This document shows positions 1-15,000 of a DNA stretch of 64,000 nt, piece by piece (within the stretch, counting starts at the first letter, position 1; each line of letters starts with the position of its first letter). The notes below the pieces were generated by a model. It was not told the DNA's origin. It saw only the letters and a program-made list of their open reading frames with translations, and made no database searches. Origin of the DNA: Toxotes chatareus (Eukaryota; Chordata; Actinopteri; Toxotidae); NCBI GenBank assembly GCA_016801885.1, contig JAFBJY010000293.1, forward strand, positions 1-64,000, given 5' to 3'. The position numbers and the translations under genes were made by a program.

Positions 1-3000
1 TTTTTTATGACATTTTGAGGTTTAAAAAATTTTGACTTTTTTGTTCAAATTTGATGCCTTATTATACTTCAAGGACGTCGCTACATTACATTTTGAGGCC
101 TAAAATTTTTGACTTTTTTCCCCGATTTTGACGCTTACTATACTATGACGCTTTTATTACATTTTGAGGCTCCAAAATGTTTGACTTTTTTGTGCCAGAA
201 AAAATGACGCTATTATACTATTATGACGTTTATGATATTTTGAGGCTGAAAAAAGTTTTGACTTTGTTAATCCGATTTGAACGACATACTATACTATGAC
301 GTTTTTTTTTTTTGACATCTTTGAGGTCGAAAACATTTTTGTAACTTTTTATCTGATTTGACGCCTTTGTTATACTATGACGTTTTTTATGACATTTTGA
401 GGTCGCATAAAATGTTTGACTATTTGTCCGGATTTTGACGCCTTACTATACTTCATGACGCTTTTTTACGTTATTTTGAGTAACGGTGTACCTTATGACT
501 TTTTGGTCGTAAAAAAATGGCATACTTATGTATTATGACGCTTTTTATGACATTTTGAGGCCGAAAAATTTTTAACTTTTTGTCTTAAAAAACGTAAGGC
601 ATACTACACTAAGATGCTTTTTTATGATATTTTTGAGGTTTAAAAAATTTTACTTTTTTTTTGTCCCCATTTTGACACCTTACTACAGTAAGGACGCTTT
701 TTATGACATCTTGAGACCGGAAAATTTTTGACTTTTGTGTCCCGATTTGACGCCCTACTATACTACTATGACGTTTTTTTATGACATTTTGAGGTCGAAA
801 AAATTTTTGACTTTTTTGTCCAGATTTTGAAAATGGCTTATTACACTACATGACGTTTTTTTCATGACATTTTGAGGTCTTCCATAAAATGTTGAATTTT
901 TATGTTTCGGAAAAAACACCCATACTATACTATGACGTTTTTTTTATGATATTTTGAGGTCTAAAAATTTTTGACTTCTCTTTGTCCAATTTTGACGTCT
1001 TACCATACTTCATGACGCTTTTTTTATGACATTTTTGAGGTCGAAAAAAATTTTGACATTTCGAGGCCGAAAAATTTGACTTTTCTGGCCGATTTTGACG
1101 CCTTACTATACTATGACGCTTTTTATGAAATTTTGAGGTCGAAAACATTTTTGACTTTTCATGCCCTAAAAAAAACGCTTATACTGTACTAAGGACGTTT
1201 TTTTTATGATATTTTTGAGGTGAAAAAATTTTGACTTTTTTGTTCAATTTTGGATTTATATTATATACTATGATGCTTTTTTATGACATTTTGAGGCTCT
1301 AAAAAATGGCTTGACTTTTTTTGTCTGAAAATTTTGACGCCTTTATTATACTTTATGACGCTATTTATGATATTTTGAGGTCGAAAAAATTTTGACTTTT
1401 TTTGTCTGACGGAAAGTACTACTATATTATGCTATGATCGCTTTTTTTTATGACATTCCTGAAGTCGAAAAAATTTTTTTGACTTTTTTGCCCGGAAAAC
1501 GCTTTACTACTACTACTAAGGAAGTTTTTATATCATATTTTGACGCTTTCTAAAATTTTTTGAATTTTTCTTGTCCGATTTGACGACTTTACGCGGTGCC
1601 ACTATGACGATGTTTTATGACATTTTTGATATCTAAAAATTTTTGACTTTTTGGGTCCGATTTTGACGCCACTATATTTGCTATGAAGTTTTTTTATGAC
1701 ATTTGAGGCTTAAAAATTTTCTTGACTTTTTTTTTTTCCAATTTTGAAAAATGTCTTATACTATACCATGACGCTTTTTTTATGACATTTTTGAAGTTTG
1801 GGAAAAAATTTTTTGACTTTTTGTTTCGCAAAACGCCCATACTATACTACATGATGTTTTTATGACATTTTGAGGTTTAAAAAAATCTTTGACTTTTTTT
1901 ATCCTAAAAAAAACGCATTACTATATTATGACGCTTTTTTTATGACATTTTGAGGCCTAAAATTTTTTGACTTTTTATGTCTGGAAAATTTGATGCCTTT
2001 ATTATACTTCATGACGCTTTTTTATGATATCTTTGAAGTTTAAAAATTTTTTTGACTTTTTGCCCGAAAAACGCCACATATTGGCACTACTATGACGCTT
2101 TTTATGACATTTTGAGGTCGAAAAAATTCTGACTTTTTTTTTTCCGGAAAAAAACCACCATACTATACTATGATGCTTTTTTATGACATTTTTGAGGTCG
2201 AAAAATTTTTATTCTTTTTGCCCGATAAAAACATCATTATTACACTATGATCGCTTTTATGAAATCTTGAGTTTAAAATTTTTTTGGACTTTTTTGTCTC
2301 AAAAAAACTTGCCACTATACTAAGGACGTTTTTATGACATTTGAGGTCGAAAAATTTTTGACTTTTGTTCTAAAAACGCCTATACTATGACGCTTTTTAT
2401 GACATTTTGAGGTCAAAAAATTTTGACTTTTTTTGTCCTATTTGATTACTATACTTCATGACGTTTTTTTATGATATTTTGAGGTCGAAAACCAGACTTG
2501 ATTTTTTGTCTGATTTTGACTTCTTACTATACTATAACGCTTTTTATGACACTTTGAGGCTGGAAAAAAAAATTTTTGACTTTATGTTACTCAAAAAAAC
2601 GCCATACTATACTATGACGTTTTTTTTATGACACTTTGAGGCTGAAATTTTTTGACTCTTTATGTTCCATAAAAACGCCTTATGCTTTTATACTATGACG
2701 CTTTTTTATGACATTTTGAGGTTTATAAAATTTTGACTTTTTTTGTCCGATTTTTGACGCTTTATTATACTATGACGCTTTTTACGACATTTTGAAGTAA
2801 AAGTACTTTGACTTTTTGTTCAAAAAAATCGCCATACTATACTATGGACGTTTTTTATGATATTTTGAGGTCGAAAAAATTTTGAATTTTTTAGTCCGAT
2901 TTTGACGCTTCTTATTATATCTTCATGACGCTTTTTTATGACATTTGAGGTCGTAAAAATTTTGACTTTTTTGTCCAATTTTGCCTTCACTATGCAAAGT

Positions 3001-6000
3001 GAGGACGCGTATGACATTTGCAAACCGAAATTTTTTTTGGACTTTTTTATCAAAAAACACCTTACTATACTATGACGCATTTTGCGATATTTTGAGAAAG
3101 TTTTAAAAAATTTTGAATGTTTTTTTGTCCAATTTTGACGCCTTTGGCTTACATTATGATGCTTTCTTTACGATATTTGAGGTCAGAAAAAATTTAGACT
3201 TTTTTGGCCCGATTTTCACGCCTCTTATTATACTATGACGCTTTTTATGACATTTTCAGGTCGAAAAAAAATTTTGACTTTTTTGGTTGAAAAAACGCTT
3301 ATACTATATTATGACGTTTATGAGGTACTCTTTGATATTCAAAAAAAAATTTTTTTGACTTTTATGTTCAATTTTGACGCTCATTTATTATACTAAGGAC
3401 GCTTTTTTATGACACTTTTTAAGCCGAAAAAAAATTTTGACTTTTTTGTTCTAAAAAAACGCCCATACTATACTATGGACGCTTTTTTTATGACATTTTG
3501 AGGTTTAAAAAAAATTTTGCATTTTACTCGAAAACCCCACCATAGATATACTATGACGTTTTTTATGACATTTTGAGGTTAAAATTTTTTGATTTTTTTT
3601 TGTCCCATTTAGACGTTTGGTTTATTATATTTCAAGGACTTTTTTTTTTTATGACACTTTGAGGTCGAAAAATTTTTGACTCTTTTTTTGTCCGATTTTT
3701 GACGCCTTTACTATGCTACTATGACGTTTTTACAGAGATTTTGAGGTAAAAATTTTTTTGACTTTTTTTTGCCCATTTTGACACCTTTACTATACTTTAT
3801 ATAACCATTTTTATCACATTTTGAAAGTTTTGAAAATTTTGACTGTTCTTGTCCGATTTTTGATGCCTTTACTACACTATGATGCTTTTTATGATATTTT
3901 GAGGTCGAAAAATTTTTGACTTTTTCTTGCCCCAAAAAAAACGCCATACATATTTTATGAAGCTTTTTATGACATTTTTAGTCGGTGGCGTAATCTTTTT
4001 TGACTCTTTGTTTCCGAAAAAAATGCCACTACTATACTATGACGCTTTTTATGATATTCTGAGGCCGGAAAATGTTGACTTTTGTCCCGAAAAAACGCCA
4101 TATATGTTTCATGATGTTTTTATGACATTTTGAGTGCTCGTGAAAATTGACTTTCTTTGACTTTTTTTTGTCTGACATTTTTTGACGCTTTTACTATACT
4201 ATGACGTTGCTTATGACACTTTGAGGCTGAAAAAATTTTGACTTTTATATGTCTCATTTTAGCAAGTCATATTATATTTCAGGACGTTTTTTATGACATT
4301 TTAAGGTCGATATTTTTTTTGACTTTTTGTGTCCAAAAAATTCTTCACATACTATACTGTGACGCTTTTTTTATGATATTTTGAGGTCGAAAAAAAATTT
4401 TTGACTTTTTTTGTCCTTCGATTTGATCACTTCTTTACTAAACTATGCGGACGTTTTATATGACATTTTGAGGCCGAAAAAAATTTTTGATTTTTTTTGT
4501 TCCTAAATTTTGACGCCTCTTTATTATACTATGACTATTTTATGATTAATTTAGTCGTAAAATTTTGACTTTGCTCTAAAAACTATACTATATACTATGA
4601 CGCTTTATGACATTTGAGGTCGTAAAATTTTACTTTTTTTTCCGAAAAACCCACCATCATACTATACTATGATGCTTTTTTATGACATTTTGAGGGCCGA
4701 AAAATTTTTGATTTTTTTTCCGATTTTGACGCCTTTACTTATTATACTATGATGTTTTTTATGACATTTTGAGATCGAAAATTTTTTTGATTTTTTGTAC
4801 CTAAAAAAAAACGCCTATACTATGTTTGCGACGTTTTTAAGGATATTTTTGAGGTGGAAAAACATTTTGACTTTGCTCTCGTAAAAATGCCATACTATAC
4901 TAAGGACGCTTTTTATGACATTCTGAGGTTGAAAAAATTTTGACTTTTTTTGTCCGAAAAAAACGCCATACTATACTATGACGCTTTTTTATGACATTTT
5001 GAGGTCAAAAAATGTTGGACTTTTTATGGCCGACGGAAAAACGCCATACTATACTATGACGCTTTTTATGACATTTTGAGTTTCGGTACATTTTTAATTT
5101 CTCATTACTCAAACAACGCCATACTATAGTAAGGACGCTTTTTTATGATATTTCGAGGTCGGGTAATTTTAACTTTTTGTTCTAAAAAAACGCCATAATT
5201 ATACTATACTATGACGTTTTTTATGACATTTTGAGGCTCTAAAAGGTTTGACTTTTTATTTAAAAAATTTCTATACTATACTATGACGTTTTTTATGAAT
5301 TTTTAGTCGAAAATTTTGACTTTTTTGTTAAATTTGACGGCCCCATTTATACTATGACGTTTTATGACATTTTGAAAATTTAAATTTTCTTTTGATCTTT
5401 TTTTTGTCTGGACGGACGCTTCTTACTATACATATGACGTTTTTTATGGACATTTTGAGTATTGAAAAAACTTTTGACTTTTATAAAGTTCTTAAAAAAG
5501 CTTCGTGTACTACTACTATGACGCTTTTTTATGACATTCTGAGAACGAAAGTTTTGACTTTTTTTAACCGAAAACGATTTTACTATAGCTATGATGTTTT
5601 TTTATGACATTTTGAGGCCTGAAAATGTTTAGACTTTTTGTCCCGGATTTTGACGCCTTTATTATATGTTATGACGTATTTTGACATTTTTGAGGCTCTA
5701 AAAATTTTTTGACTTTTTGTCTCCTAAAAAAAACGTTTCATTATACTATGACGTTTTTTATGACATTTTGTCGTAAAAAAATTTTGACTTTTTGTCCCGA
5801 TTTTGACGCTTCATTAAATCATGATGCTTTTTAATGACATTTTAAGGATTGAAAATTTTTGACTTTAAGTTGTCTAAAAAAATACCATACTATACTATGA
5901 CGCTTTTTTTATGACATTTTGAGGTCGACAATTTGTTTAATTTCTTTATCTTAATGATTTTGACGCTTTCATACTTTTATGACGTTATGATGACATTAGA

Positions 6001-9000
6001 GGCCGAAAATTTTTTTTGACTTTTTTGTCCCATTTTGACGCTTATATTTTACTATTAAGACGTTGGAAAGATACTAAAATGTCAAAATTTTTTTGATTTT
6101 TTGCCTCTAAAAACAATTTCCTATTACCTGTTATGAGACGTGCTTTTTATGACATTCTGAGGTCGAAAATTTTTGACTTTTTTGTCCGATTTTTGATGCC
6201 TTATTAAATCAAGGATGATTTTTTTATGACATTTTGAGGTCGAAATTTTGACTTTTTTGCCAGAAAATGTACTTACGCTATGACGTTATGACATTATAAT
6301 GAATAAAATACACTTTTATAAGCTCAAAAACGCCATAATGGTTACTTGGGTAAGTGACGCTTTTATATGAGCATTTTGAGGCTTGAATAAATGTTTAACT
6401 TTTCTTTTATCCGATTTTTGACGCTTCTTTACTTCATACTATGGACGCTTTTTTAAGATATTTTGAGGTTCAAAATTTTTTGACTTTTTTTTGTCCGATT
6501 TTTGACGCCTTTACCATACTAAGGACGCTTTTTTACAGTCATCTTGAGGCCGAAACAATTTCTGACTTTTTGTTCAAAAAACGCTTATACTATTCTATGA
6601 CATTTTGAGGTCAAAAAATTTTTTTGACTTTTTTTTGCCAAAAACAATGCATTATATTTTTCATGACATTTTATGTTTAATAAAATGTTTGACTTTTTAT
6701 GCTCGAAAAAAACGCCATATCATACTACTAAGACGTTTTTTTATGACATTTTGAATGGGAAAATTTTATCGCTTTCTTTGTCCATTTTGATTACTTTACC
6801 ACATTATGACGCTTTTGCGACATTTTGATGCTTCCAAAAATTTTTAATTTTTTTGTCCGATTTGACGCCTTTTTTACCATACTATGACGTTTTTTATGAA
6901 ATTTTGAGGCCTAAAAATTTTTGACTTTTTTTGGCCCACATTTGACGCTATTATTATAATATGACGCTTTTTTTGGATATTATTTTGAGGTCGAAAAATT
7001 TTTTGAGTTTTTGTCCTAAAAAAACTTCATAATATATTATGATGCTTTATGACATTTTGAGGTCGAAAATTTTTTGACTTTTTTATCCGATTTTGACGCC
7101 ATATTGTACTATGAGACGCTTTTTATGATATCATTTGAGGCTCGGTACCCTTTTGACTTTTTGCCGTAAAAAACACCATACTGTACTATGACGCTTTTTA
7201 TGAATATTTGAGGTTGAAATTTTTTTGACTTTTTTTTTGCCCGAAAAACACCATACTATACTATGATTTTTTTTAATGACATTTTGAGGTTTAAAAAATT
7301 TTTGATATTTTTGAGCCCGGTAAAAAACACCTTACTACACTAAGACGCTATGGACATTTTGAGACCGAAAAATTTTTTAATTTTTTGTCCTGATTTGACG
7401 CCCCTACTATACTATAATACGCCATGACATTTTTGAGGTCGAAAATTTTTGACTTTTTGGGTCTTTTAAAAAACGCCTACTATACTAAGGACGCTTTTTA
7501 TGACATTTTGAGCTGGAAATTTTTGACTTTATGTCTGAAAAAAACGGCATTATACTATGACGCTTTATGGACATTTTTGAGGTCAAAAATTTTGACTTTT
7601 ACCAAAAAAACGCCCATACTATACTAAGGATGTGCTTTTTGACATTTTGAGGTACCAAAAATTTTTAATTTTTTCCGATTTTGGAAACGCTTATACTATA
7701 CTATGACGCTTTTTTATGACATTTTGAGGTCAAAAAAATTTTGACTTTTTTGGCCGATTTTGACGCCATACTATACTATGACGCTTTTTATGACATTTTG
7801 AGGTCAAAAAAATTTTGACTTTTGTTTGTAAACGCCTTACTATACTACTATGACGCTTTTTATGACATTTTGAGGTCAAAAAAATTTTGACTTTTTGTTC
7901 TCGAAAAAACGCCTTATACTATACTATGACGCTTTTTTATGACATTTTGAGGTCAAAAAAATTTTTGACTTTTTTTGGCCTCGATTTTGACGCCATACTA
8001 TACTATGACGCTTTTTATGACATTTTGAGGTCAAAAAATTTTTTGACTTTTTTGTCCGATTTTGACGCCTTACTATACTATGACGCTTTTTTATGACATT
8101 TTGAGGTCAAAAACTTTTTTGACTTTTTTGTTTTTATGAAACGCCATACTATACTATGACGCTTTTTACTATGACATTTTGAGGTCAAAAAAATTTTGAC
8201 TTTTTTTTTGGCCGATTTTGACGCCTTACTATACTATGACGTTTTTATGACATTTTGAGGTCAAAAAATTTTGACTTTTTTGTCGAAAAAACGCCTTTAC
8301 TATACTATGACGTTTTTTATGACATTTTGAGGTCAAAAAAATTTTGACTTTTTTTTGTCCGAAAAAACGCCTTACTATACTATGACGCTTTTTTATGACA
8401 TTTTGAGGTCAAAAAATTTTTGACTTTTTTTGCCAAAAATTTGAACGCCATACTATACTATATGACGTTTTTTTATGACATTTTGAGGTCAAAAAAATTT
8501 GACTTTTTTTTGTCTAAAAAACGCTACTATGACGTTTTTTTTATGATTTTTGAGGTCAAAAATTTTTTGACTTTTTGGCCGTTCGAAAAAAACGCCATAC
8601 TATACTATGACGTTTTTTATGACATTTTGAGGTCAAAAATTTTTTGACTTTTTTTTGTTCGAAAAACGCCATACTATACTATGACGCTTTTTATGACATT
8701 TTGAGGTCAAAAAAATTTTGACTTTTTTTTGCCGATTTTGACGCTTCTTACTATACTATACTATGACGTTTTTTTATGACATTTTCAAAAAGGTCAAAAA
8801 AATTTTTGACTTTTTTTTCCGAAAAAACGCCTTTACTATACTATGACGCTTTTTTATGACATTTTGAGGTCAAAAAATTTTGACTTTTTTTTTAAAAATT
8901 TTGACGCCTTACTATACTATGACGCTTTTTTATGACATTTTGAGGTCAAAAAAATTTTTGACTTTTTTTTTCAAAAAACGCCATACTATACTATGACGCT

Positions 9001-12000
9001 TTTTTATGACATTTTGAGGTCAAAAAATTTTTGACTTTTTTTCAAAAAAAAACGCCATACTATACTATGACGCTTTTTATATTTTTGAGGTCAAAAAATT
9101 TTTGACTTTTTTGTTCGAAAAACGATTTTACTATGACGCTATACTATGATGAGGTTTTTTTATGACATTTTGAGGTCAAAAAATTTTGACTTTTTGGCCG
9201 ATTTTGACGCCTTTACTATACTATGACGCTTTTTATATGACATTTTGAGGACATTTTGAAAAAAAATTTTGACTTTTTTTTTTGCCGATTTGAAAAACGC
9301 CTTACTATACTATGACGTATTTTATGACATTTTGATGACATTTTGAGGTCAAAAAATTTTGACTTTTTTACTATATACTTTGACGCCCATACTATACTAT
9401 GACGCTTTTTTTACATTTTGAGGTCAAAAATTTTTTGACTTTTTTTTCCAAAAAAACGCCTCATACTATACTATGATGACGCTTTTTATGACATTTTGAG
9501 GTCAAAAAATTTTTGACTTTTTTGGCCGATTTTGACGCCATACTATACTACTATGACGCTTTTTTATGACATTTTGAGGTCAAAAATTTTGACTTTTTTG
9601 GTCGAAAAACGCCTACTACTATACTATGACGCTTTTTTATGATATTTTGAGGTCAAAAAAATTTTGACTTTTTTTGGCCGAAAAAACGCCTTACTATATA
9701 CTATGACGCTTTTTTATGACATTTTGAGGTCAAAAAATTTTTTTTGACTTTTTTTTCCGAAAAAACGACTTTTTTGTCGAAAAACTTATACTATACTATG
9801 ACGCTTTTTTATGACATTTTGAGGTCAAAAAAATTTTTTTTTTTTTGTCCCGATTTTGACGCTTTATACTATACGCTTTTTATGACATTTTGAGGTTTTG
9901 ATATTTTGAGGTCAAAAATTTTTTTTAACTTTTTGGTCAAAAAAACGCCATACTATACTACTATACTATGACGCTTTTTATGACATTTTGAGGTCAAAAA
10001 ATTTTTTGACTTTTTTGTTTATGACGATTTTGACGCCTTTACTATACTATGACGCTTTTTTATCACATTTTGAGGTCAAAAAATTTTGACTTTTTTGTCT
10101 CAAAAAACGCCTTACTACTATACTATGACGCTTTTTATGACATTTTGAGGTCAAAAAATTTTTGACTTTTTTGTTTGAAAAACGCCTTTTACTATGCTTC
10201 ATATCGCGACATTTTGAGGTCGAAAAATTTTTTTAATTCTTTTCACTAAAAAAAACGCCATACTATACTATATGACGTTTTTTATGACATTTTTGAGGTT
10301 GAAAAAAAATTTGACTTTTTTTGTCTTAAAAAACGCACATTACATCATATGATTTTTTTAATGACATTTTGAGGTCGAAAAAATTTTGACTTTTTGCCCC
10401 AAAAAAATTTACTACACTAAGGACGCGTAGACATTTGAGACCAAAATTTTTGATTTTAGTCCTGATTTGACGCCCACTATACTATTACGTTTTTTATGAC
10501 ATTCTGAGGTCGAAACATTTTTTGATTTTTGGTCGATTACCGCATTTCACTATACTTACAGACATTTTTTATGACATTTGAGGCTGAACAATTTTTTGAC
10601 TTTATGCCCGATTTTGACGCCTATCATAATACTATGACGTTTTTTATGATATTTTTGAGGCCGTAAAAATTTTTGATTTTTTTTTGTCGGATTTTGACGC
10701 CTTTACCATACTATGACGTTTTTTATTGACATTTTGAGGCTTTAGCTTTTTTTTGACTTTTTCTGTCCGGACATTTGAGGCCTTTACTATAATTGTTATG
10801 ATCGCTTATGATATTTTGAGCTTGAAAAATTTCTTAGACTTTTTTTGTCCGGAAAAAAAGCCATACTATAATAAGGATTTTTTAATGATACTTTTGAGGC
10901 TTCAGTGCAGCCCTTTTGAGTGTTTGCTCAAAACGCTCATACTATACTATGTATCGCTTTTATGACTTTGTTTTAAAAAACCATACTATACTATAGACGT
11001 TTTTTTTTATGACATTTTGAGTCGTGTACCTGATTTTACGAAACGCCATATATACCATACTATGACGTTTTTATATGATTTTGATATCGTGTTTTTAAGA
11101 GTTTTTGTCTAAAACGCCATACTATATATGGATGTTTTTTATGACATTTTGAGGTCAAAAAATTTTTTGACTTTTTTTGTTCGAAAAAACGCCTTATACT
11201 ATACTATGACGCTTTTTTTTATGACATTTTGAGGTCAAAAAATTTTGACTTTTTTTGCTGAAAAAACGCCATACTATACTATGACGTTTTTTATGACATT
11301 TTGAGGTCAAAAAAATTTTGACTTTTTTTTCCCGATTTTGACGCCTTACTATACTATGACGTTTTTTGATGACATTTTGAGGTCAAAAAAATTTTTTGAC
11401 TTTTTGTGGCCGAAAACGCCTTACTATACTATGACGCTTTTTTATGACATTTTGAGGTCAAAAAATTTTTGACTTTTTTTTGGCCAATTTTGACGCCTTA
11501 CTATACTATGACGCTTTTTTGATGACATTTTGAGGTCAAAAAATTTTGACTTTTTTTTGACTTTTTTTTTTGAAAACGCCATACTATACTATACTATGAC
11601 GCTTTTTATGACATTTTGAGGTCAAAAAATTTTGACTTTTTTGTCCGATTTTGAACGCCTATACTATACTATGACGCTTTTTTGACATTTTGAGGTCAAA
11701 AAAATTTGACTTTTTTTTGTTCGATTTTGACGCCTTACTATACTATGACGCTTTTTTATGACATTTTGAGGTCAAAAAATTTTTTGACTTTTTTGGTCAA
11801 AAAAAACGCCATACTATACTATGACGCTTTTTTATGACATTTTGAGGTCAAAAAAAATTTTGACTTTTTTGTTCGAAAAACGCCATACTATACTATGATG
11901 TTTTTTATGACATTTTGAGGTCAAAAAATTTTGACTTTTTTTTGATCAAAAAATTTTTTTGACTTTTGATTACTATACTACTATACTATGACGCTTTTTA

Positions 12001-15000
12001 TGACATTTTGAGGTCAAAAAATTTTTGACTTTTTGTCCGAAAAAAACGCGCTTACTATACTATGACGTTTTTTTATGACATTTTGAGGTCAAAAAATTTT
12101 TGACTTTTTTTTGGTTTTTTGACGCCTATACTATACTATGACGTTTTTTTTTATGACATTTTGAGGTCAAAAAAATTTTTTGACTTTTTTTGTCCGATTT
12201 TGACGCCATACTACTATACTATGACGCTTTTATGACATTTTGAGGTCAAAAAAATTTTTGACTTTTTTTTGTCCGAAAAAACGCCATACTATACTATATG
12301 ACGCTTTTTATGACATTTTGAGGTCAAAAAAATTTTTTGACTTTTTTGTCGATTTTGACGCCTATACTATACTATGACGCTTTTTTATGACATTTGAGGT
12401 CAAAAAATTTTTTGACTTTTTTTTTTTGTCGAAAAAAAACTACGCCTACTATACTATGACGTTTTTTATGACATTTTGAGGTCAAAAAAATTTTTGACTT
12501 TTTTTTGTCGAATTTTGACGCCATACTATACTATGACGCTTTTTTATGACATTTTGAGGTCAAAAATTTTTGACTTTTTTTTCCGATTTTGACGCCTTTA
12601 CTATACTATGACGTTTTTTATGATATTTTGAGGTCAAAAAAAAATTTTTGACTTTTTTTTTTCAAAAAACGCCGCTATACTATACTATGACGCTTTTTTT
12701 TATGACATTTTGAGGTCAAAAATTTTTGACTTTTTTTCCTTTGAAAAAAACGCCTATACTATACTATGACGCTTTTTTATGATTTTTGAGGTCAAAAAAT
12801 TTTGACTTTTTTTGGTCGATTTTTGACGCCATACTATATACTATGACGTTTTTATGACATTTTGAGGTCAAAAAATTTTTGACTTTTTGTTCCGAAAAAC
12901 GCCATACTATACTATGACGCTTTTTTATGACATTTTGAGGTCAAAAAATTTTTTGACTTTTTTTTTCCGAAAAAACACGCTATACTATACTATGACGCTT
13001 TTTTATGACATTTTGAGGTCAAAAAATTTGACTTTTTTTGTCCGAAAAACGACGCCATACTACTATGACGTTTTTTATGACATTTTGAGGTCAAAAAATT
13101 TTTTGACTTTTTTGTTCGAAAAAAAACGCCATACTATACTATGACGTTTTTTATGACATTTTGAGGTCAAAAAATTTTTGACTTTTTTGCCAAAAAACGC
13201 CAAAAAACGCTTACTATACTATGACGTTTTTTTGACATTTTGAGGTCAAAAAAATTTTATGACTTTTTTTTTGGGTCGATTTTGACGCCTTTACTATACT
13301 ATGACGCTTTTTTATGACATTTTGAGGTCAAAAAAATTTTTGACTTTTTTTGTCGATTTTGACGCCTTTACTATACTATGACGCTTTTTATGACATTTTG
13401 AGGTCAAAAAATTTTGACTTTTTTGTCCGAAAAACGCCATACTATACTATGACGCTTTTTTATGACATTTTGAGGTCAAAAAAATTTTTTGACTTTTTTG
13501 TCCCGAAAAACGCCATACTATACTATGACGCTTTTTATGACATTTTGAGGTCAAAAATTTTTGACTTTTTTGTCCGAAAAACGCGCATACTATACTATGA
13601 CGCTTTTTTATGACATTTTGAGGTCAAAAAATTTTTGACTTTTTTGTCCGAAAAACGCCATACTATACTATGACGTTTTTATACTTTGACGTTTTTTTAT
13701 GACTTTTTGAGGTCAAAAAAAATTTTATGACTTTTTTTTTTGACATTTTGAGGTCAAAAATTTTTGACTTTTTTACTTATACTATACTATGACGTTTTTT
13801 ATGACATTTTGAGGTCAAAAAAATTTGACTTTTTTTTCAAAAAAAACGCCTACTATACTATGACGTTTTTTATGACATTTTGAGGTCAAAAAAAAATTTT
13901 GACTTTTTTTTCAAAAAAAAACGCCTATACTATACTATGACGCTTTATGATATTTTGAGGTCAAAAAATTTTTGACTTTTTTTTGTCCGAAAAACGCCAT
14001 ACTACTATGACGTTTTTTATGACATTTTGAGGTCAAAAAAAAATTTGACTTTTTTTGTTCTGAAAAAACGCCATACTATATACTATGACGCTTTTTTATG
14101 ACATTTTGAGGTCAAAAAAATTTTTGACTTTTTTTGTTCAAAAAAACGCCATACTATACTATGACGCTTTTTTATGACATTTTGAGGTCAAAAAATTTTT
14201 TGACTTTTTTTTGTCCGATTTTTGACGCCCATACTATACTATGACGCTTTTTATGACATTTTGAGGTCAAAAAAATTTGACTTTTTTTTCCTTTTTGTTC
14301 TTGACGCTTTTTACTATATACTATGACGTTTTTTTTGATGACATTTTGAGGTCAAAAAATTTTTGACTTTTTTTGTCCAAAAAACGCCATACTATACTAT
14401 GACGCTTTTTATGACATTTTGAGGTCAAAAAATTTTTTGACTTTTTTTTGTCCGAAAAAAACGCCTATACTATACTATGACGTTTTTTTGATGACATTTT
14501 GAGGTCAAAAAAACGCCATTTTTGACTTTTTTTTGAGGTCAAAAACGCCATACTATACTATGACGTTTTTTATGATATTTTGAGGTCAAAAAAATTTTGA
14601 CTTTTTTTTCCGATTTTGACGCCTTACTATACTATGACGCTTTTTTATGACATTTTGAGGTCAAAAAAATTTTGACTTTTTTTTTCGAAAAAAAACGCCA
14701 TACTATACTATGACGCTTTTTTATGACATTTTGAGGTCAAAAAAAATTTTTTGACTTTTTTTTCCGAAAAAAACGCCATACTATACTATGACGTTTTTTT
14801 TATGACATTTTGAGGTCAAAAAAATTTTTTGACTTTTTTTCCGAAAAACGCCTATACTATACTATGACGTTTTTTATGACATTTTGAGGTCAAAAAAATT
14901 GAGGTTGTCCGAAAACGCCTTTTACTACTATGACGCTTTTTATGACATTTGAGGTCAAAAAAAATTTGACTTTTTTGTTCAAAAAACGCCATACTATACT